From Rothia sp. (in: high G+C Gram-positive bacteria) (GTDB lineage Bacteria; Actinomycetota; Actinomycetes; Actinomycetales; Micrococcaceae), in NCBI GenBank assembly GCA_030530925.1, contig JAUMUA010000009.1, positions 1-36,344 of the forward strand: a DNA stretch of 36,344 nucleotides, in the 5' to 3' direction. Below the pieces are notes generated by a model. It saw only the letters and a list, made by a program, of their open reading frames with translations, was not told the origin of the DNA and did not search any database. Positions 1 to 7,888 of this stretch are shown one piece after another. A program made the translations under genes and the position numbers. Each line of letters begins with the position of its first letter. Position 1 is the stretch's first letter.

Positions 1-1070
1 GACGCAACTTTACAAAATATGCGCATAACCCACTCTTCGGTGTGCCGACACAAGGGTATACGGCGCATTTTCGCGACCCCCACGTGATGTGGCGTGAGGG
101 CAAATGGTGGGCAGTCCTAGGTGCACAGCGAGAAAATCAAACACCAGCAGTGGTTATTTACACCTCTGACGATCGACGCACCTGGAAGTTTGCGCATGAG
201 ATTAAGTTTTCAGACGAATCACTGATGGACTTTGGGTATATGTTCGAATGCCCGCTGCTGTTTTCATTAAAAGATCAAACCACCGGCGAACTTTGTGACG
301 TCTTGATGTTTTGCCCCCAGGGGATTGTTGCCCAAGGGGATAACTATCAGAATATCTATCAGTGCGGATATGTTGTGGGTAAATTGCGCAAGGGTTACTT
401 TGACGTGCGCACTCCCTTTACGGAGTTCGATGCGGGATTTGAGTTTTATGCACCGCAAATTTTTAGTAACGTACCCGTTGAAGGCAATGACTCTGTGACT
501 CTGATGGCATGGCTGGGAAACGCAGAAGAGGACGAACAACCGTCGTGGGACTACCGCTGGCTACATATGATGACGTATCCCCGCGAAGTATTTTTAGACC
601 AGGGAAAACTGGTTCAGCAACCCGTTTCTCAACTGGATTCTGCCCTGCCGCTTCTGCCGGAGAATTTGGACGAAACTGGCCGTGTGAAGTCTTTGGCTCA
701 GGCTAAAACATTTCGCCTTAAAACAACGCTGGCAGTGGCAAAAGAACCCATAGTGATAAAACTGCACGATAGCCAGGGGGTGGCGGTCAGCATCGTCGTG
801 AGCTCAGAAGCTGTGCTGATGGATCGCTCAGGTAGCCGTTATCAAGCAGGGGGATCTCTACGGAAAAAGTCCCTTACTCGCACTGAACAGCGCAACGCAG
901 AGGTGCTCTATGACGGCTCGGCGTTAGAGGTCTTTGTTGATGGCGGCAAACAGGTGTTTAGTGCCCGCATCTACACTCACGGAGGTATCGACGCCGTAAG
1001 TATTGTTGATTCGAACGGAAAAAATCGCCCCGAGCACGTAACGAATCTAGAGGTAGCTCGTTTGGAATAG
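1..1070 (+). CDS. scrB: GH32 sucrose/sucrose-6-phosphate hydrolase, 5'-truncated by the window edge
   Basis: This is the C-terminal part of a glycoside hydrolase family 32 enzyme that cleaves sucrose or sucrose-6-phosphate in the cytosol. The reading frame is already open at base 3, before any start codon, so the gene begins outside the window. The missing part would carry the N-terminal NDPNG nucleophile motif. Visible GH32 landmarks are the RDP motif (FRDPHVMW, about base 75), the ECP motif with the acid/base Glu (FECPLLF, about base 245) and the FYAPQIF and YPREV segments of the five-bladed propeller. A beta-sandwich domain follows in the last ~120 residues. No signal peptide can be judged. 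A PTS EIIA gene lies 165 bp downstream on the same strand, which favours a phospho-sugar substrate, but free sucrose or other fructosides remain possible. The symbol scrB is therefore tentative. Confidence 0.8.
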   Translation, partial: RNFTKYAHNPLFGVPTQGYTAHFRDPHVMWREGKWWAVLGAQRENQTPAVVIYTSDDRRTWKFAHEIKFSDESLMDFGYMFECPLLFSLKDQTTGELCDVLMFCPQGIVAQGDNYQNIYQCGYVVGKLRKGYFDVRTPFTEFDAGFEFYAPQIFSNVPVEGNDSVTLMAWLGNAEEDEQPSWDYRWLHMMTYPREVFLDQGKLVQQPVSQLDSALPLLPENLDETGRVKSLAQAKTFRLKTTLAVAKEPIVIKLHDSQGVAVSIVVSSEAVLMDRSGSRYQAGGSLRKKSLTRTEQRNAEVLYDGSALEVFVDGGKQVFSARIYTHGGIDAVSIVDSNGKNRPEHVTNLEVARLE

Positions 1071-1235
1071 AGCGGGCGGATTCTTTGCCAAAATGTGGAA
1101 ACTTAGCCAGTAGCAGACCATAAGTATGGTGATTATTTGCGTGATAAGATTCAAGAAAATTGGGAAAGGTATGCTTTGAATTCAGATTCTATACCGCCCA
1201 GAGTTATTCAAATATCAGTTCTACAAGGAGAAACC

Positions 1236-1823
1236 ATGGGATTCAAGTCAATGGCTGGCCGCCTATTTGGAAAAGATAAGCAGGACGCCTCAGTAGAAAA
1301 CACTTCATCGGCTGCCTCAACTTCTGCGGTGTCTGGAGTGACCAAAGTACTGGGTGCACACATGAGCGGTACCGTGGTGGAGCTCAGCAAAGTAGACGAT
1401 CCCACCTTTGCTACCGGTGCGCTCGGACCCGGCGCTGCTATCGAACCATCGGTAGGTAAACTTGTGGCACCCGCCGATGGAAAAATCACAGTAGCGTTCC
1501 CTACTGGACACGCAGTAGGTCTACGCACCGAAGATGGTCTAGAAATTCTCATGCACGTAGGTTTCGACACCGTGGAACTAGACGGTAAGTTCTTTAACCC
1601 AGTGGTTACCAAAGGCCAGGAAGTAAAGCGTGGCGACGTCCTCGTAGAATTTGATACCGAAGGCATTAAAGCTGCCGGCTACCCCCTCACCACTCCTTTG
1701 GTGATCACCAATGCAAAACGAGCAGTGCAAAATACCACACTGAGTGAAAATGCATCATCGCAATCGACTATTAATGCGCAAGAGGACTTTTTAGTTATTC
1801 AACTAACTCCGAACGCTGAGTAA
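1236..1823 (+). CDS. PTS sugar transporter EIIA(Glc)-type subunit (stand-alone)
   Basis: A 195-residue EIIA domain of the glucose/sucrose/beta-glucoside PTS family, which passes phosphate from HPr to a membrane EIIBC. The phospho-acceptor is His107 in the ILMHVGFDT motif, and the assisting histidine is His92 in FPTGHAVGL. PADGKI and the late ELGDVL-like segment (KRGDVLVEFD) are also family features. The reading frame could start at 1137, but the ATG at 1236 has a strong AAGGAG site at 1225-1230 and fits the domain, so it was chosen. Residues 1-35 form a Ser/Ala-rich low-complexity extension before the domain. No EIIB or EIIC is fused or adjacent on the visible side. The gene follows a GH32 hydrolase and is closed by a terminator, so it is probably the last gene of a sugar operon that extends off the left edge. 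Confidence 0.9.
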   Translation: MGFKSMAGRLFGKDKQDASVENTSSAASTSAVSGVTKVLGAHMSGTVVELSKVDDPTFATGALGPGAAIEPSVGKLVAPADGKITVAFPTGHAVGLRTEDGLEILMHVGFDTVELDGKFFNPVVTKGQEVKRGDVLVEFDTEGIKAAGYPLTTPLVITNAKRAVQNTTLSENASSQSTINAQEDFLVIQLTPNAE

Positions 1824-1846
1824 CGGTTAAGAGCTACGTTACATTA

Positions 1847-1884
1847 ATGCCCCAAGCTAATTGACAGCTTTGGGCATTTTTGTT
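1847..1884 (+). terminator. Rho-independent terminator after the EIIA gene
   Basis: ATGCCC-c-AAGCT pairs with AGCTT-t-GGGCAT, with one mismatch and a short loop. It is followed by a T-rich tract (TTTTTGTTT). It lies 24 bp after the EIIA stop codon. Confidence 0.85.
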
Positions 1885-2008
1885 TAGCAACTAGTCAGCG
1901 CAATATTTCTTTCTTAAAATCTTTGTTTCGAATACCCCTAAGTGCACTGAATAATTCCTCAAAATGTGAGAATAGTTTTACGTTTTGGCTTTAGAGGGAA
2001 TTAGGGAT

Positions 2009-2659
2009 ATGCCAGAGAATCACTTGGTGCACAACGTAAGAGAAGCAACCATCGATGATATTGATGGAGCAGTAGAGGCACTTTCAGATGCCTTTGAAAA
2101 TGACCCAGTCATGAGTTTAGCTATGGGTGGGGCTCATCAGCTTGAGAAAGTTAAAAAGCTCTTTCGGTTTCAAATAGAAAAAACTTATTTACCATCTGGC
2201 ATTGTAGATATTGCCCTCACCCGCGAGGGGAAGATTGTGGGTGCTGCCCTCTGGAATTCTCCTGAAGGACAAAAAGGTAGCTTACTCCAAGACATGAGAG
2301 AACTACCCGCTTATGCAAAAATTCTTGGCCCCTCTTTTCTTATGGGAATTTATACTGAACTGAAACTGCTTTCCGCGCGTCCTAAATTTCCCCACTGGTA
2401 TCTGTACACGATTGGGGTGCAGGAGGACGCTCGTTCCCAAGGAGTGGGTAGCGCGCTCTTAGATTTTCGCCGAGCAAAGCTGGGTTATTACCCCGCTTAT
2501 CTCGAAGCATCAACTTTTCGTAGTGCCGCTTTGTACCGCCGTCATGGATTTATTGAGTTGGGAAACTTTAAAAACGGCAAGCCAGCAATTGGAATGTGGC
2601 ATCCTGCCCCGGAGAGCAGCATTGACCGCGGTCTCGAAAAATCTGCGACGAAGCGCTAA
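2009..2659 (+). CDS. GNAT family N-acetyltransferase
   Basis: A protein of about 216 residues with the Gcn5-related N-acetyltransferase fold, which transfers an acyl group from acyl-CoA to an unidentified amine. The acetyl-CoA-binding motif A is visible as VQEDARSQGVGSALL (R/Q-x-x-G-x-G/A type) after the beta-4 strand YLYTIG. A downstream AALYRRHGFIEL matches the common 'A..LY...GF' motif B. The N-terminus opens with a typical 'VREATIDDIDGAVEAL' first helix. The frame stays open to a TTG at 1985, but ATG 2009 is preferred because the domain begins just after it; the ribosome binding site (AGGGA-like) is not decisive. Its last 4 bp overlap the convergent moeA gene. Neighbours do not suggest a substrate, and a link to the sugar genes or the cofactor genes is not supported. 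Confidence 0.85.
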   Translation: MPENHLVHNVREATIDDIDGAVEALSDAFENDPVMSLAMGGAHQLEKVKKLFRFQIEKTYLPSGIVDIALTREGKIVGAALWNSPEGQKGSLLQDMRELPAYAKILGPSFLMGIYTELKLLSARPKFPHWYLYTIGVQEDARSQGVGSALLDFRRAKLGYYPAYLEASTFRSAALYRRHGFIELGNFKNGKPAIGMWHPAPESSIDRGLEKSATKR

Positions 2660-3942
2660 AAAATTGGCAGCGAGTCCACTTTCTCGCCCGCTTCAGCGCC
2701 AGTGGGCGCAACGGCAATGAGCGCGTTAGCCTCAGCGAATGCCGAGAGCATATGAGATTGCGCCCCCCGTTCAAATGGGGTGGCGTGCTCACCTGCTACT
2801 ACCGCGGGAATGAGCCGCAAATCTTTTTTAGCAAATGCCCGCACGTCGCGGGTGAGAGTCACTTGCTGGGTTGCTGGCAACGGTTGCTGGTTCATACCCG
2901 CTAAGAGTGCCGGAAGATAGCTGTACAGCGAAACATGTGCTGCCAGCGGATTGCCGGGTAGTCCTATAACCACGCATTGATTAGGGAGAACGGCTGCCAA
3001 ACATGGGTGGCCGGGGCGAACAGCTACTGCTTCAAAAATATAGGTTGCGTTCAATTGCGCTAGTAACGTGCGCACCAAATCAACCTCAGAGGTAGAAGAA
3101 CCACCGGTTAGTAAAAGAACATCGGCGCGTTGCGACTCGGTCGCTTCGAACCAATCACGAAGTTCTTGCTCGTCATCGTGGAGTCGAGAGGTTGAAAGTA
3201 CCTCGGCACCCATCTGTTGCAAAATGGTGGGAAACTGCGCAGAATATGCGTCTCGTACCTCACCGGGACCAGGAACACCGCGAGTAATAACTTCGTTGCC
3301 GGTGTACGCTACTGCCACAGCAGCACGCGTATTCACAAGGACCTGATCGATTCCACACACCGACAAAAACGCAATATGACGCGCGCCCAGGCGAGTACCT
3401 GCGGCAACAGCCAGCGAACCTTGGGCAAGTTCCTCTCCAATTCGGCGCATATCAGCACCGGGAGCGGGCAGGCGTTCTGGTACAACCCAAGTTTCACCCT
3501 CTGACTGCACAAGATTCACCCACTCCAATCGAATCACCGATTCGGCACCTGGGGGGATGAGACCGCCGGTCAAAATCGTAGTGGCACACCCGTCCTCGAG
3601 TGCAACGGTGCGGCAATGCCGATTCTCGTGAGTGGCTAACTTTGCACCGTCCTGCAGTTTCCACGGAGCATTACCGCGCACCGCGTAGCCGTCCATGGCG
3701 GAAGAATCATAGTGCGGTAAAGGAATCAGTGTGTGTATGTCTTCTGCGAGCACCTGACCGATTGCTTGATCCAGCGGAACTTTTCGCGTGGTCATAGTGC
3801 GTTGCGCGCCGTGTTCATAAATTTTTTCGAGGGCTAAATGCCACGGAGTGTGGTGCATGTTTTGATCCTTATGATGCTGTAGAAGCAACTGATGCCAATA
3901 TTCGGGGGAGCTGGGGGTGTTTAAAAAAATACCTTCTGGCAT
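2656..3942 (-). CDS. moeA: Molybdopterin molybdenumtransferase MoeA, divergent paralog 1
   Basis: MoeA inserts molybdate into adenylated molybdopterin. The protein has 428 residues from the ATG at 3942. That ATG overlaps the mobA stop codon (TAATG), which suggests coupled translation; a GTG at 3957 lacks a good ribosome binding site. Family marks are PLPHYDSSAMDGYAVR (about residues 74-89), GEVRDAYSAQFP and GLPGNPLAAH, with a C-terminal domain IV. The first ~45 residues precede the usual MoeA start. The loop that is normally SGG-x-S-x-G-x-x-D/E reads TGGSSTSEVD here (about residues 276-287). The proximal part of domain III reads RPGHPCLAAVLPN, where many MoeA proteins have a KPGKP-like sequence. 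The gene is last in the leftward moaA-moaD-mobA-moeA operon. A second, more canonical MoeA lies at 7885, so this copy may be specialised. Confidence 0.9.
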   Translation of the reverse strand: MPEGIFLNTPSSPEYWHQLLLQHHKDQNMHHTPWHLALEKIYEHGAQRTMTTRKVPLDQAIGQVLAEDIHTLIPLPHYDSSAMDGYAVRGNAPWKLQDGAKLATHENRHCRTVALEDGCATTILTGGLIPPGAESVIRLEWVNLVQSEGETWVVPERLPAPGADMRRIGEELAQGSLAVAAGTRLGARHIAFLSVCGIDQVLVNTRAAVAVAYTGNEVITRGVPGPGEVRDAYSAQFPTILQQMGAEVLSTSRLHDDEQELRDWFEATESQRADVLLLTGGSSTSEVDLVRTLLAQLNATYIFEAVAVRPGHPCLAAVLPNQCVVIGLPGNPLAAHVSLYSYLPALLAGMNQQPLPATQQVTLTRDVRAFAKKDLRLIPAVVAGEHATPFERGAQSHMLSAFAEANALIAVAPTGAEAGEKVDSLPIF

Positions 3943-4562
3943 TAGCTTTCGTTCCACTGGGGATGCTCAAAACCGAGCCGATGCGCGTTGTCCCAGGTGT
4001 CGACGTCGGCGGTTGCCCCTGCCGGAAGCTCTAGTTCAGCGGTGTTGAGCTGGCGGATAAATTTCCGCACCGATTGATGGGCAGTATCGGTGGCAAAAAC
4101 TCGCTTGAGTGCTTCGGTGCGGAAAATACTTGCAAGCGGTTGCGTGATACCTTCGGTAACTCCCACGAAGCCCTCTAGTGCGCGTGGTGCAACCTCGGTA
4201 GCTTGTACCAAGTGGGCTACTGCGGCTGCGACAGCTGGCATGTCCACCGCCAACACGCACGTCCACTCACTTTTCTGCGCGAGCGCGCGGATGCCGGCGG
4301 TGATTGCTGCTGCGGGACCAGAAAAGGGAGGGGCTTCGCGTACACGCACAACGTGCGGTGGGAGCGGCAGAATTTCTGGACCCACCACCACAATTTCTTG
4401 GGCAGATTGTACTGCCTCAAGAGTGCTTGCTAACAGGGTTTTTTCACCATTAGACAGCGATGCTTTGGGGGTGCCGCCTAAGCGTGAAGAACGACCCCCA
4501 GCAACGATGATGGCTGAGAAATATGTGCTCGACGTATCTTGATGTGGCGAAGTCGCATTCAT
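3942..4562 (-). CDS. mobA: Molybdenum cofactor guanylyltransferase MobA-like
   Basis: A 206-residue nucleotidyltransferase of the MobA/NTP_transf_3 family. It attaches GMP to Mo-molybdopterin to form the guanine dinucleotide cofactor that NarG needs. The N-terminal nucleotide-binding loop IIVAGGRSSRLGGTPKASL is close to the family pattern L-A-G-G-x-S-x-R-[ML]-G-x-[DN]-K, although the residue before Lys is Pro rather than Asp. The metal-binding region is visible as CVLAVDMPAVAAA. The start ATG at 4562 comes only 4 bp after the moaD stop. The stop overlaps the moeA start by one base. The altered 'GTPKA' in place of 'GxDKA' is a mild deviation, and some related proteins transfer CMP or act on other substrates. 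The presence of NarG, a bis-MGD enzyme, makes the GMP role most likely. Confidence 0.85.
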   Translation of the reverse strand: MNATSPHQDTSSTYFSAIIVAGGRSSRLGGTPKASLSNGEKTLLASTLEAVQSAQEIVVVGPEILPLPPHVVRVREAPPFSGPAAAITAGIRALAQKSEWTCVLAVDMPAVAAAVAHLVQATEVAPRALEGFVGVTEGITQPLASIFRTEALKRVFATDTAHQSVRKFIRQLNTAELELPAGATADVDTWDNAHRLGFEHPQWNES

Positions 4563-4566
4563 TTAT

Positions 4567-4866
4567 CTATCCACCTGCAAAGGGAGGCAAAACATCTACG
4601 CGCGCATCAGGATTCAAAGGAGCGCTCGGCTCGGAGGCTTGCCCGTTGACCAAAAAAGAACACTGGGCCAAAATCTGCGCCATGGTGAGACCCGAGGGCG
4701 TGCGCCCGGTATGAACCGACTCAAGATACGAGATGAGTTGTGCGAGCGTAATTTTGTCAGATGCCTGAGAAGAACCTGTCTGTGAATCTGCCACCGCAGA
4801 TACAGAGATGTTCTGCTCCGCAACTCCTGCCGCGGCGCGGGCTGCTGCAAAGAAATGAACAATCAC
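4567..4866 (-). CDS. moaD: Molybdopterin synthase small subunit MoaD
   Basis: A 99-residue ubiquitin-like sulfur carrier. It ends in the required Gly-Gly (LPPFAGG), the tail that MoeB adenylates and that is converted to a thiocarboxylate. It opens with IVHFFAAARAAAGV, the usual first beta strand and 'F-A-x-A-R' motif. It has an Ala/Ser-rich stretch (about residues 20-40) that makes it longer than the ~81-residue E. coli protein. The start is GTG at 4866. A perfect GGAGG site lies inside the 3' end of moaA, about 8 bases before the GTG. MoaD donates sulfur to MoaE, which is encoded on the other arm of the island (10271). Confidence 0.9.
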   Translation of the reverse strand: MIVHFFAAARAAAGVAEQNISVSAVADSQTGSSQASDKITLAQLISYLESVHTGRTPSGLTMAQILAQCSFLVNGQASEPSAPLNPDARVDVLPPFAGG

Positions 4867-4871
4867 AGTAT

Positions 4872-6044
4872 TTAACCTCCAATGGCGCTCATAGAACGAG
4901 CGGGACGGACAAAATCTTCGGTCTCAAACCCTGCACTGTTTTTACCGTGGGCCGCAGGCTTCTCCCACATTCCCTCACGCCAGCGCACTGCGATTTCTTG
5001 GTCAGTGGCTCCGGAGCGCATCAAATCGCGTAAATCGGTTTCAGTTTGGGAAAATAGGCACGAGCGAATCTTACCGTCGGCGGTAAGACGCACGCGGGTA
5101 CAGCTTTCGCAAAAAGGTTCGGTCACCGAAGCGATAATTCCTACATGTCCGAGCTTGTTGTGTTCGCTTAACTCGCTGGTTCCCAGCGGGTACACGTCCC
5201 ACAAATCAGCCGGTGCTGATCCGCGCGGACCAGGCTCTCTATGCAATAGGAACTTTTCAGATAGCTGTTCGCGAATCTGCTGCGCTGTGATCGTGCCTTC
5301 GCGCGACCACTTGCGATCGGCGTCCAGCGGCATCTGCTCAATAAAACGCAACTGATACCCGTTGTCTAGTGCCCATTCCAACAAATCTGCACCTTGATCA
5401 TCATTGATACCGGGCATCAACACCGCGTTGATTTTGATGGGAAAGAGCCCAATAGATGCCGCATAGTCGATGCCTTTAAAAACATCGGAGAGACGATCGC
5501 GGCGAGTGAGTTGTGCAAAAGTTTCGGGGCAAATCGTATCAAGGGAGATGTTGATTCGTTCAAGCCCCGCCGACTTGAGCCGATCGGCGTGCTTTTCAAG
5601 GCCCAGCCCGTTAGTGGTCATGGACAGCGGAATCTGTGGATGTTGCTCATGGATCTCATGCAAAATCTGAGGTAATTCTTTACGCAATAGCGGCTCACCG
5701 CCGGTAAATCGAATTTCGTGAACCCCAAGATGCTCCACCGCAATGGTAGCTAAACGAACAATCTCATCGGCAGAAAGAAGTTTTTGTTGCGCCAACCAAT
5801 CAAGACCCTGCTCTGGCATACAGTATTGGCAACGAAGATTGCATTTATCAGTAAGCGAAATACGCAAATCTGAGGCACTACGCCCCCACTGATCCACTAA
5901 CCCACCGCTCTTTTTGAGCTCTTCGGGCATGGTTGATTTCTGCTCGGTGACCACCGCAAGCGTCGGGCCAGCAATCAGCGTGCTCGAACGAGCACCTGCC
6001 GAGGCACCGTGAGAACCCCCAAAAGGTTCATTGGAAAACGCCAT
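4872..6044 (-). CDS. moaA: GTP 3',8-cyclase MoaA (radical SAM)
   Basis: MoaA starts molybdopterin synthesis by rearranging GTP to 3',8-cyclo-GTP with S-adenosylmethionine radical chemistry. The N-terminal cluster motif CNLRCQYC supplies Cys68, Cys72 and Cys75. The C-terminal cluster motif is CESCTRVRLTADGKIRSCLF (CX2CX13C). The protein ends in the essential Gly-Gly (MSAIGG). TGGEPLLR is the SAM-contacting GGE motif. The frame stays open to 6245, but ATG 6044 with AAAGGTGA just upstream is the best start (390 residues). The first ~50 residues are Ser/Gly/Ala-rich and precede the usual start of the domain (about residue 50, DQWGRSASDLRIS). It is the first gene of the leftward operon and is divergent from modA. 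Confidence 0.95.
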   Translation of the reverse strand: MAFSNEPFGGSHGASAGARSSTLIAGPTLAVVTEQKSTMPEELKKSGGLVDQWGRSASDLRISLTDKCNLRCQYCMPEQGLDWLAQQKLLSADEIVRLATIAVEHLGVHEIRFTGGEPLLRKELPQILHEIHEQHPQIPLSMTTNGLGLEKHADRLKSAGLERINISLDTICPETFAQLTRRDRLSDVFKGIDYAASIGLFPIKINAVLMPGINDDQGADLLEWALDNGYQLRFIEQMPLDADRKWSREGTITAQQIREQLSEKFLLHREPGPRGSAPADLWDVYPLGTSELSEHNKLGHVGIIASVTEPFCESCTRVRLTADGKIRSCLFSQTETDLRDLMRSGATDQEIAVRWREGMWEKPAAHGKNSAGFETEDFVRPARSMSAIGG

Positions 6045-6054
6045 GAAGTCACCT

Positions 6055-6083
6055 TTCATAAATCTGCATCTAATAGTTATATT
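6055..6083 (+). promoter_or_regulatory. Candidate divergent promoter region, modA and moaA
   Basis: For modA, a -35 like TTCATA (6055-6060) is 17 bp from a -10 like TATATT (6078-6083). For moaA, the opposite strand reads TATAAC at 6081-6076, without a clear -35. The two -10 boxes overlap, so the two arms could not be opened independently at the same time. A loose dyad surrounds them (TAAT at 6071-6074, ATTA at 6087-6090). No convincing match to a ModE operator is seen. Confidence 0.4.
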
Positions 6084-6143
6084 TACATTAGTCGGTTCAA
6101 AAGCAGAACCCCACCGCTGAAGCAGAATGAGAGATAAAAGACC

Positions 6144-6959
6144 GTGAAACTCACACCCATCGCGAAAATCTCCCTCGTAGCAATGACCATTCTTTCCACT
6201 CTGGGACTTGCCGCTTGTAGCTTCAACTCTTCTGACCAAGCACAAAGTAACGCCAGCAACACAGTTTTTGACCAGAAGAGCTCAGTGCAGGTTTTTGCGG
6301 CAGCGTCACTCAATTCAGCCGGCGCAGAACTCGAAAAAGCATTCGAAGAATCGCACCCCAACACCGACATTTCGTTCAACTATGCAGGTTCTTCAAAACT
6401 CGTTCAACAGATACAACAGGGTGCAACTCCGGACATCTTGGTCACCGCTGATCAGAGCACCATGGACGGTGCCGTCAAGAATGTTGATGATTTGCACGAC
6501 GCCAAGCCTACTGTCGTCGCTACCAACCAGCTGGTCTTGGCAAGTGCAGCCGATAACCCCGCGCATCTCAACAGCGTGAAAGATTTAAAATCGTCCGATG
6601 CCACCGTGGCGCTTTGCGCTGCAGAAGTTCCCTGCGGCAACCTCGCGCATCAGGAACTCTCCGATCAAAACATTGAGCTGACCAACGTCACCGAAGAAAA
6701 GAACGTCTCTGACGTAGCCACCAAGGTTTCAAGCGGTGCTGTTGACGCCGGCTTTATCTATTCCACCGACGCCGCCAGAATCAAGAAAGAGCAGAATATT
6801 ACCGTTATTGATTTGCCTGACCTTGAAAAGAACGTGTACCCCATGGCTCTCACCAGTGCGGGTGAAAAGAACAGCGCCGCAGAAGAATTCGCTAAGTGGC
6901 TAAGCGGTGACGAAGCGCAGAACATCCTCAAAAAATACGATTTTGGTTCTGCAAAATAA
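6144..6959 (+). CDS. modA: Molybdate ABC transporter substrate-binding lipoprotein ModA
   Basis: A 271-residue periplasmic-type binding protein that captures molybdate outside the membrane. The N-terminus is a lipoprotein signal peptide with lipobox LAAC, so the mature protein starts at lipid-modified Cys25. After a Ser/Asn-rich linker comes VFAAASLNSAGAELEKAFE, the classic ModA first motif. NYAGSSKLVQQIQQGATPDILV follows, supplying the oxyanion-binding serines. Later segments (PCGNLAHQEL, VDAGFIYSTDA) also fit ModA. The start is GTG at 6144 with only a weak purine-rich site (GAGA about 14 bases upstream), but the signal peptide fixes it. It leads the rightward arm of the island. Tungstate can also bind this family, so specificity is not proven. 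Confidence 0.93.
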   Translation: MKLTPIAKISLVAMTILSTLGLAACSFNSSDQAQSNASNTVFDQKSSVQVFAAASLNSAGAELEKAFEESHPNTDISFNYAGSSKLVQQIQQGATPDILVTADQSTMDGAVKNVDDLHDAKPTVVATNQLVLASAADNPAHLNSVKDLKSSDATVALCAAEVPCGNLAHQELSDQNIELTNVTEEKNVSDVATKVSSGAVDAGFIYSTDAARIKKEQNITVIDLPDLEKNVYPMALTSAGEKNSAAEEFAKWLSGDEAQNILKKYDFGSAK

Positions 6960-6972
6960 CCCTCGCCGCACA

Positions 6973-7015
6973 CCGATAGTTTGAAACTAGCTATCGCTCA
7001 CCCAGCTCACGATAG
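6973..7015 (+). repeat. Alternative hairpins in the modA-modB spacer
   Basis: CTATCG at 6991-6996 is complementary to two CGATAG copies, one upstream (6974-6979) and one downstream (7010-7015). Only one pairing can exist at a time. AGTTTgAAACT (6978-6988) also folds on itself. The modB ribosome binding site (CGGAG, 7031-7035) lies 16 bp beyond. No T-run follows, so this is not a standard terminator. Confidence 0.4.
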
Positions 7016-7039
7016 CAAGCACATACACCCCGGAGATTC

Positions 7040-7888
7040 ATGAAACAGCGTTTTGCCTTTCGCTCAGTACCTTGGATCTTTGCACTGCCGGCATCACTTG
7101 GTCTGTTTGCTATCGTGAGCCCGTTAGTGGCGCTCGCACTTAATATTCCTTGGCATCAGGCGCTCAATCTTCTGACCGAGCAAAGCGCGTTGCAATCAGC
7201 CAAACTCTCGGTACAAACAGCGTTGCTCTCCACAGCGCTGTGTGGAATTTTGGGAATCCCGCTCTCGCTTATGCTCACCAAAGTGTTAGCACGAAGTCGC
7301 TGGCGTGTGGTGGGAACCCTGTTGTACGCGCTGATTTACGCGCCGGTGATTCTCTCTCCCGTGGTTTCCGGTTTGGCGCTCACCTTCTTTTGGGGTCGCA
7401 AAGGCGTGGTGGGTGCGTGGTTATACAGTATGGACATCAACGTGGCATTTACTTCTGCCGCGGTGGTCATTACTCAAATTTTTGTGGGTCTGCCATTCTT
7501 TGTGGCGGCAGCGGTCACTACTTTGCGCGCGATCCCTACCGAATACGAAGAACTCGCTTTTGTAGAAGGTGCCACTGCGTGGGAAACTACCCGCAAAGTG
7601 TTGTTACCCCTAGCCGCACCGGGTATAGCCACTGCTTTTCTGTTAGCTTTTGCTCGAGCTCTGGGTGAGTACGGTGCTACCGTTACTTTTGCCGGAAACA
7701 TTGCCGAAAAAACGCGAACCATACCGCTCAACATTGAACTCATGCTCAGCTCCAACGAAATGTCTCAGGCTCTAGGGTCTTCGCTGATGCTCATTAGTCT
7801 GTATCTGATAGTGCTGGCGCTATCGTGCTTGATGATTGCCCTTCAACGCTTGCGCCGCACCTCACACCGTCAAGAAAGCGCACGATGA
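7040..7888 (+). CDS. modB: Molybdate ABC transporter permease ModB
   Basis: A 282-residue integral membrane permease with about five to six hydrophobic segments, starting with LPASLGLFAIVSPLVALAL. The cytoplasmic EAA loop that docks the ATPase is visible as EYEELAFVEGATAWETTRKVLLPLAAPG. It is followed by the ModB/CysT-type LLAFARALGEYGATVTFAGN segment. The start ATG at 7040 has CGGAG five bases upstream. The stop overlaps the next start in ATGA. In most mod operons the ATPase gene modC follows here or is fused to modB; here moeA follows instead. The permease must therefore borrow an ATPase from elsewhere. Confidence 0.93.
   Translation: MKQRFAFRSVPWIFALPASLGLFAIVSPLVALALNIPWHQALNLLTEQSALQSAKLSVQTALLSTALCGILGIPLSLMLTKVLARSRWRVVGTLLYALIYAPVILSPVVSGLALTFFWGRKGVVGAWLYSMDINVAFTSAAVVITQIFVGLPFFVAAAVTTLRAIPTEYEELAFVEGATAWETTRKVLLPLAAPGIATAFLLAFARALGEYGATVTFAGNIAEKTRTIPLNIELMLSSNEMSQALGSSLMLISLYLIVLALSCLMIALQRLRRTSHRQESAR

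Noticed and set aside
4090..4542. 150-codon plus-strand frame opposite mobA
   Set aside because: It mirrors the conserved mobA gene and is Ser/Thr/Ala/Arg-rich nonsense typical of an antisense shadow.
6071..6090. ModE operator between moaA and modA
   Set aside because: The dyad has only TAAT/ATTA arms and a central ATAT; it does not keep the spaced TATAT/ATATA-type halves expected of a ModE site.
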